Part shown: positions 29,784 to 39,053 of the stretch, in pieces
Layout of the letters: each line of letters opens with the position of its first letter
Numbering within the stretch: the first letter of the stretch is position 1
Source of the DNA: Pseudomonas bubulae
GTDB lineage: Bacteria > Pseudomonadota > Gammaproteobacteria > Pseudomonadales > Pseudomonadaceae
Length of the DNA: 64,000 nucleotides
Direction: 5' to 3'
Assembly: GCF_037023725.1 (NCBI RefSeq)
Contig: NZ_CP146077.1
Span: 3,013,001-3,077,000, forward strand
Made by a program: the position numbers and the translations under genes
Notes under the pieces: generated by a model
Told to the model about the DNA's origin: nothing
Seen by the model: the letters and a program-made list of their open reading frames with translations, nothing else
The model's database searches: none

Positions 29784-30530
29784 TCAAGGTCGATACAAGT
29801 GTGCATGCCCCGCCCGGTACAGCGACGACTCGGCGAAACTGTCATTGGCCAGCACCCGGCCCACCAGAATCAGCGCGGTACGCCGGAAGCCCTTGGCCTG
29901 AACCTTGGCCGCAATATCCGCCAGCGTACCTTGCACCCAGTCCTGATCTGGCCAACTGGCACGGTGAATCACGGCAATAGGGCAGTCGCTACCGTAGTGC
30001 GGGATCAGCTCGGCAACGATTTTGTCCAGATTCTTGACCCCCAGATGAATCGCCATGGTTGCCTTGTGCTGTGCCAGGCTGGCCAGTTCTTCGCCGGCGG
30101 GCATCACGGTTTTCTCCGCATAGCGGGTCAGGATCACGGTCTGGGAAATATCAGGCAGGGTCAGTTCCGCCCCCAAAATGGCTGCGCAGGCCGCCGTGGC
30201 TGTCACTCCCGGAATGATTTCAAAAGCGATGCCCAGCTCGCGCAGGCAGCGTATCTGTTCACCAATCGCGCCATACAGGCTCGGGTCGCCGGAGTGTACG
30301 CGGGCCACATCCTGGCCTTTGGCGTCGGCCACCTTGATCAGCTCGATGATCTGTTCAAGGTGTAGCTCGGCGCTATTGATCACTTGCTCGGCCTGGTGGC
30401 CTGTCAGGACCGCTTGCGGCACCAGTGAACCTGCATAAATGATCAGCGGGCAGCTGCGAATCAGGCGCTGGCCCTTGACAGTAATCAGCTCTGGATCGCC
30501 GGGCCCGGCGCCGATGAAATAAACGGTCAT
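29784..30530 (-). CDS. cobM: Precorrin-4 C(11)-methyltransferase
   Basis: 248 residues of the SAM-dependent tetrapyrrole methylase fold. It begins TVYFIGAGPGDPELITVKG, with the glycine-rich SAM loop, and contains HSGDPSLYGAIGEQ and PGVTATAACAAILG family motifs. CobM methylates C-11 of precorrin-4 to make precorrin-5 in the aerobic cobalamin route. ATG 30530 follows an AAGAGA site. It is the last gene of the riboswitch-led unit cbtB-cbtA-cobE-cobM, 76 bp after cobE. Confidence 0.95.
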   Translation of the reverse strand: MTVYFIGAGPGDPELITVKGQRLIRSCPLIIYAGSLVPQAVLTGHQAEQVINSAELHLEQIIELIKVADAKGQDVARVHSGDPSLYGAIGEQIRCLRELGIAFEIIPGVTATAACAAILGAELTLPDISQTVILTRYAEKTVMPAGEELASLAQHKATMAIHLGVKNLDKIVAELIPHYGSDCPIAVIHRASWPDQDWVQGTLADIAAKVQAKGFRRTALILVGRVLANDSFAESSLYRAGHAHLYRP

Positions 30531-30606
30531 GGCAGTCTCTTGAAAAGGTCGAGATAGAGCTGTTCGTGAACAACGCTCATAGTGAGGCGGGGGATTATCG
30601 CGGGTT

Positions 30607-31020
30607 TTACCGGGCGCAGGCTAACGCAAAGGTGGCCATGGAGGTTTTTTTACGTGTGATCAACAAAGTCGCCGGTGCCCCGGCCAGCTGTGTGGCCAGG
30701 GCCAGGGCAGCACTTTCGGCAATGCCAAAACAACCGGTTTGAGCGAACGCGGTAGCCGAGTGATGGCTGAGCCGGGGTGAAAACTCGGCCATTTGCGCGG
30801 CGCTGAACAGTTCCAGTTCGAGGTTTAGCTCTGTTGCCAGTTGCAGCAGCCCGGGCTCGTGGCGCTTGAGGTCAATACTGGCCAGGGCACGGATCGCACT
30901 CAGTGCAATGCCGGCCTGGCTCAGGCTGTCTTCGATCAACGCCAATAGCGCTTGTGCGCTGCAACCCCGGCGACAACCCAGGCCAATCACCAGGCTTGGC
31001 GCTGCGCCGGTCGCTGTCAT
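30607..31020 (-). CDS. cobE: Cobalamin biosynthesis protein CobE (CbiG C-terminal-like)
   Basis: 137 residues. LVIGLGCRRGCSAQALLALI is the signature of the CobE/CbiG_C domain, followed by ALASIDLKRHEPGLLQLA and the FSAAQMAEF segment. CobE is a small protein of the aerobic B12 pathway whose exact step is not settled. The ATG at 31020 overlaps the CbtA stop as ATGA, so the two are translationally coupled. Confidence 0.92.
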   Translation of the reverse strand: MTATGAAPSLVIGLGCRRGCSAQALLALIEDSLSQAGIALSAIRALASIDLKRHEPGLLQLATELNLELELFSAAQMAEFSPRLSHHSATAFAQTGCFGIAESAALALATQLAGAPATLLITRKKTSMATFALACAR

Positions 31021-31718
31021 GCCGAGTACTGACCTGCAGGATTGCGCCGGAACAGCCAGGCGCTGATCACGCCCAGTGCCAGCCAGAAAGCCAGGTTGGT
31101 CAGTTGTGCGGCAAGCTTGAACTGCGACTCCAGTGCCTCAGGTGCCAGGCTTGAATGCACCAGCGGCTGCGGCGCGCCAAAGAGATGCGGCACCAGCACA
31201 ATCGCCACCCCCAGCACTTTGAGTGCCCAATGCTTGCCAAATACCAGCAGGGCAATGGCCACGGCCGTCGAGGCTGCAGTGCTGACCCACCAGAGCTGGC
31301 GTTGCAACAGATCCGCCGCGGCAGTGCCCGGCAGTTCAGGCGGCAAGCCCATGGTCGGCGCCAGGCAGAACACGGCATAGCCGGCCAGGCCCCAGAGCAG
31401 GCCCTGGGATGTGCGGGCGGGTGCGCGCAGGGTGTACAGGCCCGCCAGCATCAGGGCAAAACCCACCGCGACCACCAGGTTGCCACCGGTGGTGGACAGC
31501 ACGCGCTGCCAGCCATCTTCCGGCTCCCAGGCCTCGGCGTCATGCTCATGTGCAGGCATGGCCATGTCGGCATGTTCGTGCACTTCGCTAGCAGCGGGTT
31601 TTTCGTAGGTTTCGGCCTGCAGAATCAGCGGGGCAACCCAAAAGCTTTGCAGCAGGGTCAGCAGCAGGGCGGCCAGCAGGCCGGTAAAGCCTGCCGTTCG
31701 AGCGATACGCTTGATCAT
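31017..31718 (-). CDS. cbtA: Cobalt transporter subunit CbtA
   Basis: 233 residues from ATG 31718 (MIKRIARTAGFTGLLAALLL); an in-frame GTG at 31739 would add seven residues and overlap cbtB. About five membrane helices are predicted. A His-rich periplasmic loop (VHEHADMAMPAHEHDAEAWE) lies between the first and second helix, a likely metal-binding site. CbtAB is the predicted B12-regulated cobalt uptake system of proteobacteria. Its placement directly after cbtB and downstream of a cobalamin riboswitch fits. Confidence 0.93.
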   Translation of the reverse strand: MIKRIARTAGFTGLLAALLLTLLQSFWVAPLILQAETYEKPAASEVHEHADMAMPAHEHDAEAWEPEDGWQRVLSTTGGNLVVAVGFALMLAGLYTLRAPARTSQGLLWGLAGYAVFCLAPTMGLPPELPGTAAADLLQRQLWWVSTAASTAVAIALLVFGKHWALKVLGVAIVLVPHLFGAPQPLVHSSLAPEALESQFKLAAQLTNLAFWLALGVISAWLFRRNPAGQYSA

Positions 31719-31729
31719 GGCAGGCAGTC

Positions 31730-31918
31730 TCAATGGCACGGAAAGGCGGAGCTGTGACGGGTGTCATGAGCTGCGTTGTGCACGGCATCGATATGCGAAA
31801 AACCGGCGAAGTAAACGAGGAAAGCGCCCAGTACGGCAGCGCCGACAGCGGCCACGATACGTTGGCTTTGGGTGGTGCTACTCGCAGCGGAGTGGGTACG
31901 GCTGGTGCTGATGGACAT
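31730..31918 (-). CDS. cbtB: Cobalt transporter subunit CbtB
   Basis: 62 residues from ATG 31918, which has GAGG 8 bases upstream. One membrane helix (about residues 19-37) is followed by a His-rich tail, HNAAHDTRHSSAFPCH, the hallmark of CbtB. It acts with CbtA in cobalt uptake. The gene is the first after the cobalamin riboswitch and ends 11 bases before the cbtA start. Confidence 0.93.
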   Translation of the reverse strand: MSISTSRTHSAASSTTQSQRIVAAVGAAVLGAFLVYFAGFSHIDAVHNAAHDTRHSSAFPCH

Positions 31919-31956
31919 GGCGCTTGCCTCGGGTCGGACGACGGGCAGCAAAGCGC

Positions 31957-31987
31957 AAGAAAACCCCGCGAACGAAGCTCGCAGGGT
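31957..31987 (-). terminator. Expression-platform terminator of the B12 riboswitch
   Basis: On the minus strand an imperfect AAACCC-type stem (31961-31987) is followed by TTTTCTT. It lies between the aptamer (ending 32028) and the cbtB start at 31918. This fits transcription attenuation when adenosylcobalamin is bound. Confidence 0.75.
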
Positions 31988-32027
31988 TTAACAGCGCCCG
32001 CCCACCGCGGGTTTGTTATTCGAAATA

Positions 32028-32212
32028 ATCAGGCCGGTCTCCGGGCTTGCGAGGGGCTCATGGGCTGAACCTGCAAACATCTCCTTCCCATGCCAGTGGC
32101 ACAGTGGACGTGATGTTTCTCTCGCTTACCGTTGCGGGGGCAGCGCCGGACTTGTCAGGGCAAAAGCCTGACGCACCGGTTTCCCGTTTCACCCTGTGAA
32201 GGGCACCTGATA
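32028..32212 (-). promoter_or_regulatory. Cobalamin riboswitch
   Basis: Read on the minus strand, the canonical pieces appear in order: ATCAGGTGCCC, AGGGTGAAACGGGAA, GCTGCCCCCGCAACGGTAA, GCCACTGG, GGAAGGAGATG, AGCCCATGAGCCC and the B12 box AAGCCCGGAGACCGGCC at 32032-32048. It binds adenosylcobalamin and switches off the downstream cobalt uptake and cobalamin genes. Confidence 0.95.
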
Positions 32213-32286
32213 CAAGATGTGTAGGAAACCACAGCCCTGTGGGGCCGTCAATTGCAGAGGTATGCCTGGCTTTTGATTTTCATGTG

Positions 32287-32368
32287 TGTGGCTTGCCTGC
32301 GATGCGGGTAACGCGGTCTTTCAGGGGCACCGCAGTGACGCGATCGCGAGCAAGCCCGCTCCCACAGA
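32287..32368. repeat. REP doublet (REPIN) a
   Basis: The right arm has the Pseudomonas REP core ATCGCGAGCAAGCCCGCTCC (32343-32362); the left arm is a degenerate inverted copy near 32287-32303. It lies between the riboswitch leader and the response regulator gene. The same core occurs at 39454 and 51502. Confidence 0.8.
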
Positions 32369-32372
32369 CTTC

Positions 32373-32738
32373 TCATGCATTGATCAGCATGCTTTTGACT
32401 TTTGCGCGCAGTTGGTCAATGGAGAAAGGCTTGCCGATCACCGCCATGCCTTCTGCAATCTCCAGGGTCTCGGCGTAGCCGCTGGCAAACAGCACTGGCA
32501 ATGTCTGGCGCAGTTCGCGGGCCTTGGCAGCCAGTGTGCGGCCGTCCATTCCCGGCAGGCCAACGTCGGTCATCAGCAGGTCAATGTTGCGGGCTGTGTC
32601 CTCAAGCAGTTCCAGAGCGCGCTCGCTGCCATCGGCTTCAAGCACGCTGAACTCCAGTTCTTGCAGTACATCAACGATCAGCATGCGAACAATGGCGTCG
32701 TCTTCGACCACAAGGATGGTGGAGGGTGTTGCGGACAT
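32373..32738 (-). CDS. Single-domain response regulator
   Basis: 121 residues from ATG 32738 (MSATPSTILVVEDD); an ATG two codons upstream is possible. It is only a receiver domain: the acidic pair is in VVEDDA, the phosphoacceptor Asp58 in LLMTDVGLPGMDG, the switch Ser in FASGY, and Lys in VIGKPFSID. There is no output domain. It is divergent from the large hybrid kinase gene, with 143 bp between. It probably receives phosphate from that kinase or a related one, but the partner is not proven. Confidence 0.93.
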   Translation of the reverse strand: MSATPSTILVVEDDAIVRMLIVDVLQELEFSVLEADGSERALELLEDTARNIDLLMTDVGLPGMDGRTLAAKARELRQTLPVLFASGYAETLEIAEGMAVIGKPFSIDQLRAKVKSMLINA

Positions 32739-32881
32739 AATCATGATCTCGATAAAAATTTAAGCGCAGTTGCCACAGCGAGTAAGCATAGCCTTCACCT
32801 GCCTCCCTATGTGTGTAAAAACGTATTTAAAGGTAAGAAATTAGAACTATTGCTCGATAATCCGGCAAACTCCAGTTTTTT

Positions 32882-35800
32882 ATGACTGTCACGGGCCTGA
32901 AAATGAACGCACCTGCATCAATCGACGAGCGAAGCTTTCGCAAGCTCCTGAGTCGCAACGTCGGTTTGCCTTTGGCCGTCGGTGTGCTCAGTGCTGCATT
33001 GTTTGTGGTTATGGTCAGCTATTTGCTGTCGGTGATCAGGTGGGTCGAGCACAGTGATCGGGTCATCAGCAATGCCAATGACGCGGTGCGCCTGACGGTC
33101 GACCTCGAAACCGGCATGCGCGGTTTTCTCATCACCGGTGATGAGCATTTCCTCGACCCCTATGCCGTCGCCAAGCCGCAAATCAATGTGCAATTAAAAG
33201 GTTTGCAGGAGCTGGTCAGCGATAACCCCCAGCAGATTGACCGCCTCAAGCGTCTTGAAGCGTTGCAGGATGAGTGGAATGTCTACGCACAGTCGATGGT
33301 CGACCTGCGCCGCCAGGACGGTGACTACCGTTCGGCAGTGCAGGCCGGACGCGGCAAGCGCCTGAGTGATGAAATCCGTAAGGAATATGACGATTTTATT
33401 CAAATGGAGCAGCAACTGCGCATGGCGCGCAGTGAAGACGTCAGCCGTACCACGATTATCTGTATCGCCCTGTACCTGTGTTTTGTACTGGGCTTGAGCG
33501 GCTTTCTGGCCTATGTAGGGCGTCGAGATTTAATAGAGCTTTCAAATAGTTACAACAATGTCTTCGAGTCGCAGATCAAGACTGCGCAGCGCCTGGAGCA
33601 GCAGGCGTGGTTACGCAACGGTCAGACTGAACTGGCCGAACAGGTGCTGGGGCGTCTGACCCTGAATATGCTGGGGCGCAATATCCTGCAATTCTGCGCC
33701 CAGTATCTGGGGTCGGTGGTGGCGGCGGTTTACGTGCGTGAAGATCATGGCGGCCTGAAGCGTGTGGCCAGCTACGGTTTTTCCCGTGAGCAAGAGGTAC
33801 AGGACCAGCTGATTCACAACGACGAAGGCATCGTCGGGCAGGCCGCGCAGCAGGACAAGCTGATTCGTCTGGACAATGTGCCTGCCGACTACAGCCTCAA
33901 AGTAACCTCCGGGCTGGGCCAGGGCAGCCCGCACAGTGTGCTGGTGGTACCGACCAGTGATGATGACCGGGTCAACGGGGTGATTGAGCTGGGGTTTCTG
34001 CGCCCGCTGAGCGCGCGCGATATCGAGCTGTTCGAACTGATTGCCGACAATATCGGCACCTCGATCGAAGCTGCCCGCTATCGTCAGCGCCTGCAGGAAG
34101 TGCTGGCCGAAACCCAGCAGCTCAACGAGGAGCTGCAAGTCCAGCAGGAAGAATTGAAAACCGCCAACGAAGAACTCGAAGAGCAGTCGCGCATCCTCAA
34201 AGAGTCGCAAACCAGCCTCGAAACCCAGCAGGCCGAACTTGAGCAGACCAACGAAGAGCTGGCTGGCCAGCGTGACGCGATGGATCGCAAGAACACCGAG
34301 CTGAATCGGGTCCAGATCCAGCTTGAAGACCGCGCGGATGAGTTGCAGCGCTCCAGCAAGTACAAGTCGGAGTTCCTCGCCAACATGTCCCACGAGCTGC
34401 GCACGCCGTTGAACAGCTCGCTGATTCTGGCCAAGCTGCTGTCCGAGAACCCGCAGCAAAACCTTAGCGCAGAGCAGGTGAAGTTTGCCGAGTCGATTTA
34501 CTCGGCGGGCAATGACCTGCTCAACCTGATCAACGACATTCTGGATATTTCCAAGGTCGAAGCCGGCAAGCTTGAAGTGCGCCCCGAGAACACCAGCGTC
34601 GGGCGTGTGGTTGAAGGCTTGCGCGGGATGTTTCAGCCACTGGCAGGTGAAAAATTCCTGGGCTTTGACGTGCAAGTTCAACCCGGCACGCCGCCGATGA
34701 TCTACACCGACAGTCAGCGTCTGGAGCAAATCCTGAAAAACCTGCTGTCCAATGCGGTCAAATTCACCGAGAAAGGCCAGGTCAGCCTGGTCGTGTCCCG
34801 TGAGCCGGGAGAAGGAGTGGCCTTTGCTGTGACCGATTCGGGCATAGGCATCGCCGCGGATCAGCAGGAAAGCATTTTCGAAGCCTTCCGCCAGGCTGAT
34901 GGCACCAGCAACCGCCGCTACGGCGGAACTGGCCTGGGCCTGTCGATTTCCCGCGACCTGGCGACCTTGCTCGGTGGTTCGATCACGGTCAGCAGCGAGC
35001 CGGGGCAGGGCAGCACCTTTACCTTGGTGCTGCCGGAGCAATATGTGGAGTCGGCCGAGGAGTTGGCGCAACTGTCCGCCACTGCCGCGCCACGGCCAGC
35101 ACCCGCGGCCCTCAGGTCTCAGCCGTTACCCGTCGTTGTGCCACCGGTAGAGATTGCGCGCTTTATGGATGATCGCGAGCAGGCGCCGTTTGCCACGCGT
35201 TGCATCCTGGTGATTGAAGATGAGCCCAACTTTGCGCATATCCTCTTCGATCTTGCACATGAACTTGGCTATCGTTGCCTGGTCGCCCACGGTGCCGACG
35301 AAGGTTTCAGCCTGGCCGCACAGTTTATTCCCGATGCCATCCTGCTGGACATGCGCCTGCCGGACCACTCGGGGCTCACCGTGTTGCAGCGCCTCAAGGC
35401 CCTTGCGCCGACCCGGCATATACCGGTGCATGTGATTTCCGTCGAGGATCGGGTCGAGGCCGCGATGCATATGGGCGCGGTGGGCTACGCGGTCAAGCCG
35501 ACCACCCGTGAAGAGCTGAAAAACGTCTTCGCCCGCCTGGAAGCCAAGCTGACCCAGAAGGTCAAGCGCGTGCTGCTGGTAGAGGACGACGACCTGCAGC
35601 GTGACAGCATTGCCCGCCTGATCGGCGACGATGACATTGAAATCACCGCCGTAGGTTTTGCCCAGGAGGCACTGGACCTGCTGCGCGACACGATCTACGA
35701 CTGCATGATCATCGACCTCAAACTGCCGGACATGCTCGGCAACGACTTGCTCAAGCGCATGTCCACCGAGGAAATCTGCTCGTTCCCGCCGGTTATTGTT

Positions 35801-36379
35801 TATACGGGGCGTAACCTGACCCGCGATGAAGAGGCTGAACTGCGCAAGTATTCGCGCTCGATCATCATCAAGGGCGCCCGCTCACCGGAGCGCTTGCTCG
35901 ATGAAGTGACATTATTTCTGCACAAAGTTGAATCTCAGTTGTCCCATGAGCGGCAAACGATGCTCAAGACCGCGCGCAGCCGCGACAAGGTGTTCGAAGG
36001 GCGCAAGATTCTGTTGGTGGATGACGATGTCCGCAATATCTTTGCCCTGACCAGCGCACTGGAACAAAAAGGCGCCATTGTGGTGATCGGCCGTAATGGC
36101 CGCGAAGCCATCGAACGCCTGGATGAAGTTGAAGACATCGACCTGGTGTTGATGGACGTGATGATGCCGGAAATGGATGGCTACGAGGCCACCGTCGAAA
36201 TTCGCAAGAACCCGCGCTGGCGCAAGCTGCCAATCATTGCGGTGACGGCCAAGGCGATGAAGGACGATCAGGAGCGTTGCCTGCAGGCAGGCGCCAATGA
36301 TTACCTGGCCAAACCTATCGATCTGGATCGACTGTTTTCGTTGATCCGGGTCTGGCTACCGAAAATGGAACGACTCTAA
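32882..36379 (+). CDS. CHASE3-GAF hybrid histidine kinase with three receivers
   Basis: 1165 residues. Membrane helices at about 28-52 and 190-213 bracket a CHASE3-like periplasmic sensor (TVDLETGMRGFLITGDEHFL). A GAF domain follows at about 253-400, then a long Glu/Gln-rich coiled coil to about 496. The HisKA box FLANMSHELRTPLN has phosphorylated His504, and the ATPase domain covers about 603-720 (DSGIGIAADQQ, GGTGLGLSISRDLA). Three receivers follow with acceptor residues Asp823, Asp945 and Asp1092; the middle one is atypical around its Lys (IIIKGARSPERLL). The ATG at 32882 has little ribosome binding support, and ATG 32903 is an alternative. Its stop abuts the cheR-like GTG start. The ligand is unknown. 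Confidence 0.93.
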   Translation: MTVTGLKMNAPASIDERSFRKLLSRNVGLPLAVGVLSAALFVVMVSYLLSVIRWVEHSDRVISNANDAVRLTVDLETGMRGFLITGDEHFLDPYAVAKPQINVQLKGLQELVSDNPQQIDRLKRLEALQDEWNVYAQSMVDLRRQDGDYRSAVQAGRGKRLSDEIRKEYDDFIQMEQQLRMARSEDVSRTTIICIALYLCFVLGLSGFLAYVGRRDLIELSNSYNNVFESQIKTAQRLEQQAWLRNGQTELAEQVLGRLTLNMLGRNILQFCAQYLGSVVAAVYVREDHGGLKRVASYGFSREQEVQDQLIHNDEGIVGQAAQQDKLIRLDNVPADYSLKVTSGLGQGSPHSVLVVPTSDDDRVNGVIELGFLRPLSARDIELFELIADNIGTSIEAARYRQRLQEVLAETQQLNEELQVQQEELKTANEELEEQSRILKESQTSLETQQAELEQTNEELAGQRDAMDRKNTELNRVQIQLEDRADELQRSSKYKSEFLANMSHELRTPLNSSLILAKLLSENPQQNLSAEQVKFAESIYSAGNDLLNLINDILDISKVEAGKLEVRPENTSVGRVVEGLRGMFQPLAGEKFLGFDVQVQPGTPPMIYTDSQRLEQILKNLLSNAVKFTEKGQVSLVVSREPGEGVAFAVTDSGIGIAADQQESIFEAFRQADGTSNRRYGGTGLGLSISRDLATLLGGSITVSSEPGQGSTFTLVLPEQYVESAEELAQLSATAAPRPAPAALRSQPLPVVVPPVEIARFMDDREQAPFATRCILVIEDEPNFAHILFDLAHELGYRCLVAHGADEGFSLAAQFIPDAILLDMRLPDHSGLTVLQRLKALAPTRHIPVHVISVEDRVEAAMHMGAVGYAVKPTTREELKNVFARLEAKLTQKVKRVLLVEDDDLQRDSIARLIGDDDIEITAVGFAQEALDLLRDTIYDCMIIDLKLPDMLGNDLLKRMSTEEICSFPPVIVYTGRNLTRDEEAELRKYSRSIIIKGARSPERLLDEVTLFLHKVESQLSHERQTMLKTARSRDKVFEGRKILLVDDDVRNIFALTSALEQKGAIVVIGRNGREAIERLDEVEDIDLVLMDVMMPEMDGYEATVEIRKNPRWRKLPIIAVTAKAMKDDQERCLQAGANDYLAKPIDLDRLFSLIRVWLPKMERL

Positions 36380-37195
36380 GTGCAACGAAACACCGATATC
36401 GAGTTACGGTTGCTGATTGAAGCGATCTATCTCAAATACAGTTACGACTTTCGCGATTACTCCGGCGCTTCGATCAAGCGCCGGGTCAATCATGCATTGC
36501 GTCAGTTCGATTGCCAGACCATTTCGGCCTTGCAGGAGCGCATCCTGCATGACCCTACGGCCTTTATGCAGTTATTGCAGTTCCTGACCATTCCAGTGAG
36601 CGAGATGTTTCGCGATCCGGAACACTTCCTGGCCATTCGCCAGGAGGTGGTGCCCATCCTCAAGACCTACCCGTCGCTGAAAATCTGGATTGCGGGGTGC
36701 AGCACCGGTGAGGAGGTTTACTCCATGGCCATCCTGTTGCGCGAAGAAGGCTTGCTGGATCGCACTATCATTTACGCCACTGATATCAACCCGCGGTCTC
36801 TGGAAAAAGCCAAGCAGGGGATTTTTTCCCTGGAGAACATTCGCGCCTATACCCACAACTACCAGAAGGCCGGTGGTCAGCGTTCGTTTGCTGATTACTA
36901 CACCGCCGCCTACGACTACGCGATTTTTGACAAGACGTTGCGTGAGAACGTGACCTTTGCCGACCACAGTCTGGCAACGGACAGCGTGTTTTCAGAAACC
37001 AATTTAATTTCATGCCGTAACGTATTGATTTACTTCAATAAAGATTTACAAAACAGAGCCTTTGGTCTGTTTCATGAATCGCTCTGCCACCGTGGCTTTC
37101 TGATGCTGGGCAGCAAGGAAACCCTGGATTTTTCGAACTACAGCAAACAGTTCACCCCGGTGCTCAAGCAAGAACGGATCTACCGCAAGCTATGA
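36380..37195 (+). CDS. CheR-type methyltransferase
   Basis: 271 residues. The GTG at 36380 follows the kinase stop with no gap, so it is translationally coupled. An N-terminal helical CheR domain (YSGASIKRRVNHALRQF) precedes the SAM-binding domain with IAGCSTGEEVYSMAILL at about 103-119 and the family motif SCRNVLIYFNKDLQ. CheR methylates glutamates of chemoreceptors. No chemoreceptor is encoded nearby, so the substrate here may be the GAF/coiled-coil kinase or a distant receptor. The last base pairs overlap the CheB start as ATGA. Confidence 0.93.
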   Translation: MQRNTDIELRLLIEAIYLKYSYDFRDYSGASIKRRVNHALRQFDCQTISALQERILHDPTAFMQLLQFLTIPVSEMFRDPEHFLAIRQEVVPILKTYPSLKIWIAGCSTGEEVYSMAILLREEGLLDRTIIYATDINPRSLEKAKQGIFSLENIRAYTHNYQKAGGQRSFADYYTAAYDYAIFDKTLRENVTFADHSLATDSVFSETNLISCRNVLIYFNKDLQNRAFGLFHESLCHRGFLMLGSKETLDFSNYSKQFTPVLKQERIYRKL

Positions 37196-37800
37196 CAGCC
37201 CGGCACAGCCTGATGGCTGCACACAGACCAGTAGAAGCCGTGGTGATCGGTGCCTCGGCGGGCGGGGTCGAAGCCTTGCTGGCCCTGCTGGGCGATTTGC
37301 GACCTGGCTATTGTCTGCCGATCATCGTGGTGTTGCACTTGCCCGACGAGCGCCGCAGCCAGCTGGCAGAAGTGTTTGCCAAGCGCGTGGCCCTGCCGGT
37401 GCGGGAGGTTCAGGACAAGCAGCCGATCGAGCCGGGTACCTTGTATTTTGCCGCGCCCGGCTACCATGTCTCGGTGGAGCAGGATCAGAGTTTTTCCCTG
37501 AGCCAGGAGGAGAGGGTGCATTTTTCGCGACCTGCGATTGATTACCTTTTTGAGTCTGCGGCCGACGTGTATCAACAACGCCTGGCCGCGATATTGCTGA
37601 CAGGTGCCAATCGCGATGGTGCGCTGGGGCTGAGCCAGGTCAAGCAGGCGGGCGGCCTGACCATTATCCAGGACCCGGACGAAGCCCATGTATCGACCAT
37701 GCCCCGCGCAGCCCTGGAGCTTTTTCAACCGGACTGCATCCTTCCCTTGCGCGGCATTGGCCGTCTGCTTGTCGAGCTGGAACATATCCAATGCTGCTAA
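37192..37800 (+). CDS. CheB-type methylesterase lacking a receiver domain
   Basis: 202 residues consisting only of the catalytic domain. The likely triad is Ser22 (VIGASAGG), His49 (VVLHLPDE) and Asp142 (TGANRDGA). In chemotaxis CheB the domain is held inactive by an N-terminal receiver; that part is absent here, so activity would be controlled otherwise, possibly by the receiver-first kinase whose gene overlaps its 3' end by 10 bases. It hydrolyses glutamyl methyl esters, or deamidates Gln, in the classical family. Confidence 0.93.
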   Translation: MTARHSLMAAHRPVEAVVIGASAGGVEALLALLGDLRPGYCLPIIVVLHLPDERRSQLAEVFAKRVALPVREVQDKQPIEPGTLYFAAPGYHVSVEQDQSFSLSQEERVHFSRPAIDYLFESAADVYQQRLAAILLTGANRDGALGLSQVKQAGGLTIIQDPDEAHVSTMPRAALELFQPDCILPLRGIGRLLVELEHIQCC

Positions 37801-38987
37801 ATGATATTCAAGCCAAACTGCTGATCGTCGATGATCTGCCGGAAAACCTGCTGGCCCTTGAAGCGCTGATTAAGCGTGAGGATCGCCTCGTCTACAAGGC
37901 CCTGTCTGCCGACGAGGCGTTGTCGCTGCTGTTGCAGCACGAGTTCGCAATGGCCATTCTGGATGTGCAGATGCCCGGGATGAACGGTTTTGAACTGGCC
38001 GAGATGATGCGTGGTACGGCCAAGACCAAAAACATCCCCATCGTGTTTGTCAGTGCCGCCGGCCGTGAGATGAACTATGCCTTCAAGGGCTACGAAAGCG
38101 GTGCGGTGGACTTTTTGCACAAGCCGCTGGATATCCATGCGGTCAAAAGCAAGGTCAGCGTGTTCGTTGAGCTGTATCGTCAGAGCAAGGCCATGAAGCA
38201 GCAGGTCGAAGCGCTGGAGCAGAGCCGCCGCGAGCAGGAGACCCTGCTGGCGCAGCTCCAGTTGACCCAGGTGGAGCTGGAGCATGCTGTGCGAATGCGT
38301 GATGACTTTATGTCGATCGTCTCCCATGAGGTGCGAACGCCGCTCAACGGGCTGATTCTCGAGACCCAGCTGCGCAAGATGCACCTGGCCCGCGACAACG
38401 CCGCGGCATTTACCCTGGACAAAATGCAGGCCATGGTCGAGCGTGACGAACGCCAGATCCAGAGCCTGATTCGCTTGATTGAAGACATGCTCGATGTGTC
38501 GCGTATTCGCACCGGCAAGCTGTCTATCCGCCCTGCGCCGGTTGATCTGGCCCAGGTCGTTGCACAGTTGCTGGAGAGCTTCTCCGCACAGATCAGCGCA
38601 GCGCAATCAAGTGTCAACTTCACGGCGGTGCAGCCGGTGGTGGGGCAGTGGGATGAGTTCCGGATCGAGCAGGTAATCAGCAACCTGCTGACTAATGCCC
38701 TACGTTATGGTGCGAAAAAGCCCATTGAGGTATCTGTTTACATTGACGACGATCAAGCCGTGGTCGATGTGCGCGATCAGGGCATCGGCATCAGCGAAGC
38801 AAACCAGCAGCGGGTTTTTCAGCAATTCGAACGGGTTTCAGCCAGCCATGTCACTGCAGGTCTAGGCCTGGGGCTGTTTATCTCGGAGCAGATTGTGGCT
38901 GCGCACAGCGGCACCATCAGCGTGCAGAGTACATTGGGTGAGGGGGCATTATTCAGGGTTTGCCTGCCGTTGGTACAAAAGACATAA
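37791..38987 (+). CDS. Receiver-first histidine kinase
   Basis: 398 residues and no membrane helix. An N-terminal receiver (acceptor Asp58 in AILDVQMPGMNG, Lys in FLHKPLD) is joined by a coiled coil (about 135-165) to a HisKA box, FMSIVSHEVRTPLN with His179. A HATPase_c domain ends the protein (NLLTNALRYGAKK, DQGIGISEANQQ, GLGLGLFISEQI). In this arrangement phosphorylation of the receiver can regulate the cytoplasmic kinase, as in relay intermediates. The start overlaps the CheB gene by 10 bases, and the kinase probably works in series with the large hybrid kinase upstream. Confidence 0.92.
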   Translation: MLLNDIQAKLLIVDDLPENLLALEALIKREDRLVYKALSADEALSLLLQHEFAMAILDVQMPGMNGFELAEMMRGTAKTKNIPIVFVSAAGREMNYAFKGYESGAVDFLHKPLDIHAVKSKVSVFVELYRQSKAMKQQVEALEQSRREQETLLAQLQLTQVELEHAVRMRDDFMSIVSHEVRTPLNGLILETQLRKMHLARDNAAAFTLDKMQAMVERDERQIQSLIRLIEDMLDVSRIRTGKLSIRPAPVDLAQVVAQLLESFSAQISAAQSSVNFTAVQPVVGQWDEFRIEQVISNLLTNALRYGAKKPIEVSVYIDDDQAVVDVRDQGIGISEANQQRVFQQFERVSASHVTAGLGLGLFISEQIVAAHSGTISVQSTLGEGALFRVCLPLVQKT

Positions 38988-39053
38988 ATTGGGCGCAACC
39001 TATGACCGCGCCTGGGGTCATACTGGCAGCGATGGCATGAATTAAGGTTTCCT

